From: Saccharomycopsis fibuligera x Saccharomycopsis cf. fibuligera
Lineage: Eukaryota > Ascomycota > Saccharomycetes > Ascoideales > Saccharomycopsidaceae
NCBI GenBank assembly: GCA_001936135.1
Contig: CP012816.1
Span: 561,501 to 625,500, forward strand
Length of the DNA stretch: 64,000 bases
Direction: 5' to 3'
The notes under the pieces were generated by a model. The model did not search any database, was not told the origin of the DNA, and saw only the letters and a program-made list of their open reading frames with translations. Below, piece by piece: positions 60,872 through 64,000 of the stretch; within the stretch, counting starts at the first letter, position 1; each line of letters begins with the position of its first letter. Both the position numbers and the translations under genes were made by a program.

Positions 60872-62706
60872 CTTCAGGATTGATTCTTTACTGATTAGTG
60901 AGTTAGCGATACTTTCTGAAGAGATTGATATATTGGAAGAGAAGAAGAAGAAGAAGAAGAAGAAGAAGAAGAAGAAAAAGAAGAAGAAGAAGAAAATTTT
61001 CTCTGGGATAAAATCCTATTTCTGTCTGGGTGTTACGGGGATGGTTGATGTTTCTAGGATTTATTTTTGTTTTTCTTTGTATGGAATCCAGGCTGTCAAT
61101 GTGTATGCGTGACTTTGCATGATGAACTTTTCTAACATCGACAACAAAACTAGCTACTAATCCCTGTCTTGAGCGGCGTGGATGTAAGATTTCGCAACGA
61201 TTACATTTAACTGAATGGTGTAAACGGTTCTTAAAAAAGATGCTCAAAGTTCTATCCAGCTGAGTAGTTTAAAACATGATATTATTACACCGATATTGAG
61301 CATACGCTTCATCATTGAAGCACAAACAGCAAAACAATTTATAGACAAAATTAAAGTGTGCAGTTTGGGGTTCAATAACTAAATGCCCTGGCAAGAAATA
61401 TTGGAGTAGTCTTTTTTTCTCTTACTTTGTCATCTCGCACCAAGTGTTTCCAAACTATGGTTTTCGATCTCCTTTTATGTGAACCGGGCCAGTGCGCATG
61501 CTGCTTTCCGCAACGGCTAGATCAAAGATGATTATTCATCTCTGAAGAGTTCGCAGAACATAACTGTGAAAGCCTGCCACAAAGCCATTTAACTGATCTA
61601 AAGCGTTCTGGCCTATCAGCTCAAAGAAATTAGCCACCAGGTACCTTACACAAGTTTAAGGGCGAAAACATTCCATCAAGGAGAATGATTGGGAGGCATT
61701 TTTATCTTATTCTAGATATCTATTTCCCAACATACATGTGAATTCGAGTTTCTGTAAGTAATAAAACACCCGTTGTGTTCCTTTATTTGTGAGTACTTCT
61801 TTTTATTATAATGTGTATTTTTACCCTTTTACATTACTAATGAGCTATATTCACAGTGAAATAAAAGTCGGGTTAAGGAGAAGGACCCCAGTAATATAGG
61901 TCGCTCTTGTATGCTTGACGGTATTTCGACCTTCAAGGTTACTTATCCATAATTGCGACAGCTTTAGTCCAAATTGTTCGACCAGTTTTTCCAAGGTGAT
62001 AATCGTACAAGACACACGCAAGACCACGACTGGAAACTCAAAGAATGCACAAAGAATCGTAAAACAGTTTGATTTGAAGTCATCGAGATACAAATATCAA
62101 AACTCTACCCTTGATGTAGAATAGCTATATATTAATATATATTAAAGGTCAACGTTTGCAATAGTAATGAACATACCAGCTCCGTTAAAAAAAATTGAGA
62201 AGACTGCAATCTAAAAGCAAGAAGTGAATGCTAAATACCAAGATAAACTAGATCAAGCAGACTGTCGAGAAAAAAACCAGCTTGTTGAAAAGGAGACAGG
62301 ACTGCTGTATTTGTTAACTTTTCAATACAAACTGTTTTCTTTCGCCTTCCGTTTTCGTGCTAGTTGTTGCCCACCACTGTTGAGTTCAACTCACTGTAGA
62401 GATCAGCATACACGGAGTTATAAAAACTCGAACTCGTTTATTCTTTGGAAAAATATAAAATTACAGAAAGGAACAGCATTAGTCAAAAAAGGTAAATAAA
62501 AAAATAAATGATAATAAAAAAAAAAAAAAGCAGAGGAAAGCACTAACCCAAACCATCCAACCAAACAAACGAGCTATAGCATGGGGAAAGTAACAAGTGA
62601 GAATGAGGAGCATAGGAGGAGAAAGACAAAATAAGGAGTATAATGGCTGTCAAAGAAGGCCAAACATATGACAATTTTTGATAACACATGGATTACAGAA
62701 AAAAAA
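60872..62706. other. Region between HFD1 and YPT1
   Basis: 1.8 kb without a supported gene. A (GAA)n microsatellite with one interruption is at about 60942-60993, just upstream of the HFD1 ATG. AT-rich runs and an A-run (about 62517-62529) lie near the YPT1 3' end. Confidence 0.5.
60942..60993. repeat. (GAA)n microsatellite
   Basis: About 50 bases of near-perfect GAA/AAG repeat, 70 bp upstream of the HFD1 ATG, probably in its promoter or leader. Purine-rich on the plus strand, so pyrimidine-rich on the HFD1 sense strand. Confidence 0.93.
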
Positions 62707-63318
62707 TTAACAGCAACCGTTTGATTGAGTTTGACCAATAGGTTGGCCGCTGATTTTAATATTGTTTTTAGAGTTATTGTTAGCGACATTAGAAGTAGCC
62801 ATTTGTGCTTTGATTTGTCTGGCCATAGTCAAGAAAGCTTGTTCAACGTTTTTACTGTTCAACGCCGAAGTTTCCAAAAATGGAATGTCCAAAGCGTCAG
62901 CAAACTCCTTAGCCTGAGCAGAATCAACAACTTTCTTGTCAGTCAAATCGGACTTGTTACCAACCAACAATTTCATCACACCACCAGTAGCGTAACGGTC
63001 GATTTCCTGCAACCATTGCTTGACATTATTGAAGGATTCATGATCTGTGACATCGTAAACAATAATGATACCATGGGCGCCTCTGTAGTAAGATGAGGTG
63101 ATAGTTCTGAATCTCTCTTGGCCGGCGGTATCCCAGATTTGCAACTTGACAGTTTTACCGTCCAACTCCACGGTTCTAATTTTGAAATCAACACCAATGG
63201 TGGAAATGTAATCTTGGGTGTAGGTGTCATCGGCAAAACGTAGCAATAAGCAGGACTTGCCAACGCCGGAGTCACCAATAAGTAACAATTTGAATAAATA
63301 GTCGTAATCGCTGTTCAT
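62707..63318 (-). CDS. YPT1: Rab1-type GTPase Ypt1
   Basis: Ypt1 is the Rab GTPase for ER-to-Golgi traffic, intra-Golgi steps and autophagy. The 203 residues show the P-loop GDSGVGKS (15-22), switch I Thr40 in [11 protein letters not shown], switch [24 protein letters not shown] (62 onward), the guanine motif NKSD (121-124) and ETSALNS. The C-terminal Cys-Cys (202-203) is the double geranylgeranylation site. The switch region sequence is the Rab1/Ypt1 signature. Codon bias is strong. It has the same orientation relative to ACT1 as in S. cerevisiae, where the two genes are adjacent. Confidence 0.97.
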   Translation of the reverse strand: MNSDYDYLFKLLLIGDSGVGKSCLLLRFADDTYTQDYISTIGVDFKIRTVELDGKTVKLQIWDTAGQERFRTITSSYYRGAHGIIIVYDVTDHESFNNVKQWLQEIDRYATGGVMKLLVGNKSDLTDKKVVDSAQAKEFADALDIPFLETSALNSKNVEQAFLTMARQIKAQMATSNVANNNSKNNIKISGQPIGQTQSNGCC

Positions 63319-64000
63319 TATTGAAGGCTAGATGATTGTAAATACGAGGATGCGCTATTGAGAAGTTGAAGAGCTGGCTTGAGGTGAGTATGCGTGGGAG
63401 ATCAGGCTGATGATGATGCGGTCAAACAGTGGTCAAAATTAAGATTAGAAGGAACAGAGAACACGACTAACAACCAAAAAGGGAGAAACAGAAACTTGTA
63501 AAAGGGCAAATCACAAATGAGGAGAGAGAAATGCTAGAGTGGGAGATTTGCTATCTAGAAGCTTGAATGCAAGTGCTGTCGGCGAGTAGCGCGGAATGGA
63601 ACAAAACAGGACTGTGATGTGATGTGTATGATTGGTGGCACAAAGGATAACAAAAACAGGATGACTAGGGGCAAAATTATTAAAATCAAAAGAAAAAGAG
63701 GTGCCTGAGATAGCAGTATACAAAACTCAACACCGCAGCGTGAGCCCCAGTGAGAGCCCGGCTCCCTTTTCGCACACGAGCACTGGTCTCAATGAGCCTT
63801 GGACTCAAGGAATACCCGCTTGCACTAAAAGGATTTAAGGCAGGGTTACCATTAAAATATCACAATCACTAGTTACTACTGCTATAGTTTTACTACTAGT
63901 ATAGTTACTACTGCTACAGCGATAGATAAATCAACTAGCTAGTATTACTGGGCAAGGTGCAATTGAAAAAACAAACAAACTAACAGTTAAACAACTAATG
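63319..64000. promoter_or_regulatory. YPT1 upstream region
   Basis: No gene seen to the window end. Short imperfect repeats (AGTTACTACTGCTA, two copies) lie at about 63870-63920. The window's last three bases are ATG, but nothing follows to judge it. Confidence 0.45.

Overview
The window is nuclear chromosomal DNA of a budding yeast (Saccharomycotina). The evidence is the compact intron-poor gene order, clear yeast orthologues (SSL1, OST3, SRP21, NFS1, RLP7, SSH4, MCM10, TIF35, SPT5, MCA1, ASI-type RING protein, AAT2, FUS3/KSS1-type MAP kinase, ACT1, ENV10/SND2, HFD1, YPT1), and short introns with a perfect TACTAAC branch site close to the acceptor. A CTG-clade yeast (Candida/Lodderomyces/Debaryomyces group) is my best guess, from gene style and from a CTG codon at a usually polar FDH site. 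No tRNA-Ser(CAG) lies here to prove it.

Layout. 1-2.5 kb: a GC-rich block holding NAD formate dehydrogenase (FDH1) and a repetitive promoter. 2.7-15.8 kb: dense housekeeping genes (SSL1, KIN17/RTS2, a DMT vacuolar-type transporter, OST3, SRP21, NFS1, RLP7, SSH4). 15.8-21.9 kb: sparse, with one allantoate/nicotinate-type permease between two long gene-free stretches. 21.9-34.2 kb: sterol esterase, MRPL39 (spliced, 7-nt first exon), MCM10, TIF35 (spliced), SPT5, metacaspase MCA1. 34.2-38.3 kb: gene-poor, with tRNA-Leu(CAA, intron), tRNA-Arg(TCT), a diverged long inverted repeat and LTR-like fragments. 38.3-49 kb: ADH6/7-type alcohol dehydrogenase, JLP1-type sulfonate dioxygenase, an Asi1/Asi3-like RING membrane protein, AAT2. 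49.5-64 kb: an F-box/LRR-like protein, the MAP kinase, ACT1 (two introns and a 14-nt internal exon), ENV10/SND2, HFD1, YPT1.

Functional themes. The genes are independent eukaryotic units, not operons. Several concern secretion and the ER (OST3, SRP21, ENV10/SND2, YPT1), transcription and replication (SSL1, SPT5, MCM10, KIN17), and ribosomes and translation (RLP7, MRPL39, TIF35). Accessory metabolism is represented by FDH1, the ADH, JLP1, the permease, the esterase and HFD1. ACT1 and YPT1 keep the order and orientation known in Saccharomyces cerevisiae but with two genes between them.

I found no clearly new biological system. The most useful observations are three spliced genes whose first exons are only 7-14 nt, the two-intron ACT1, an in-frame presequence-like extension on AAT2 with a G-quadruplex-type motif upstream, five TGGCCA palindromes in the JLP1-type promoter, a stress-element-rich FDH1 promoter with a 14-bp inverted repeat, and the foldback repeat between the tRNAs.
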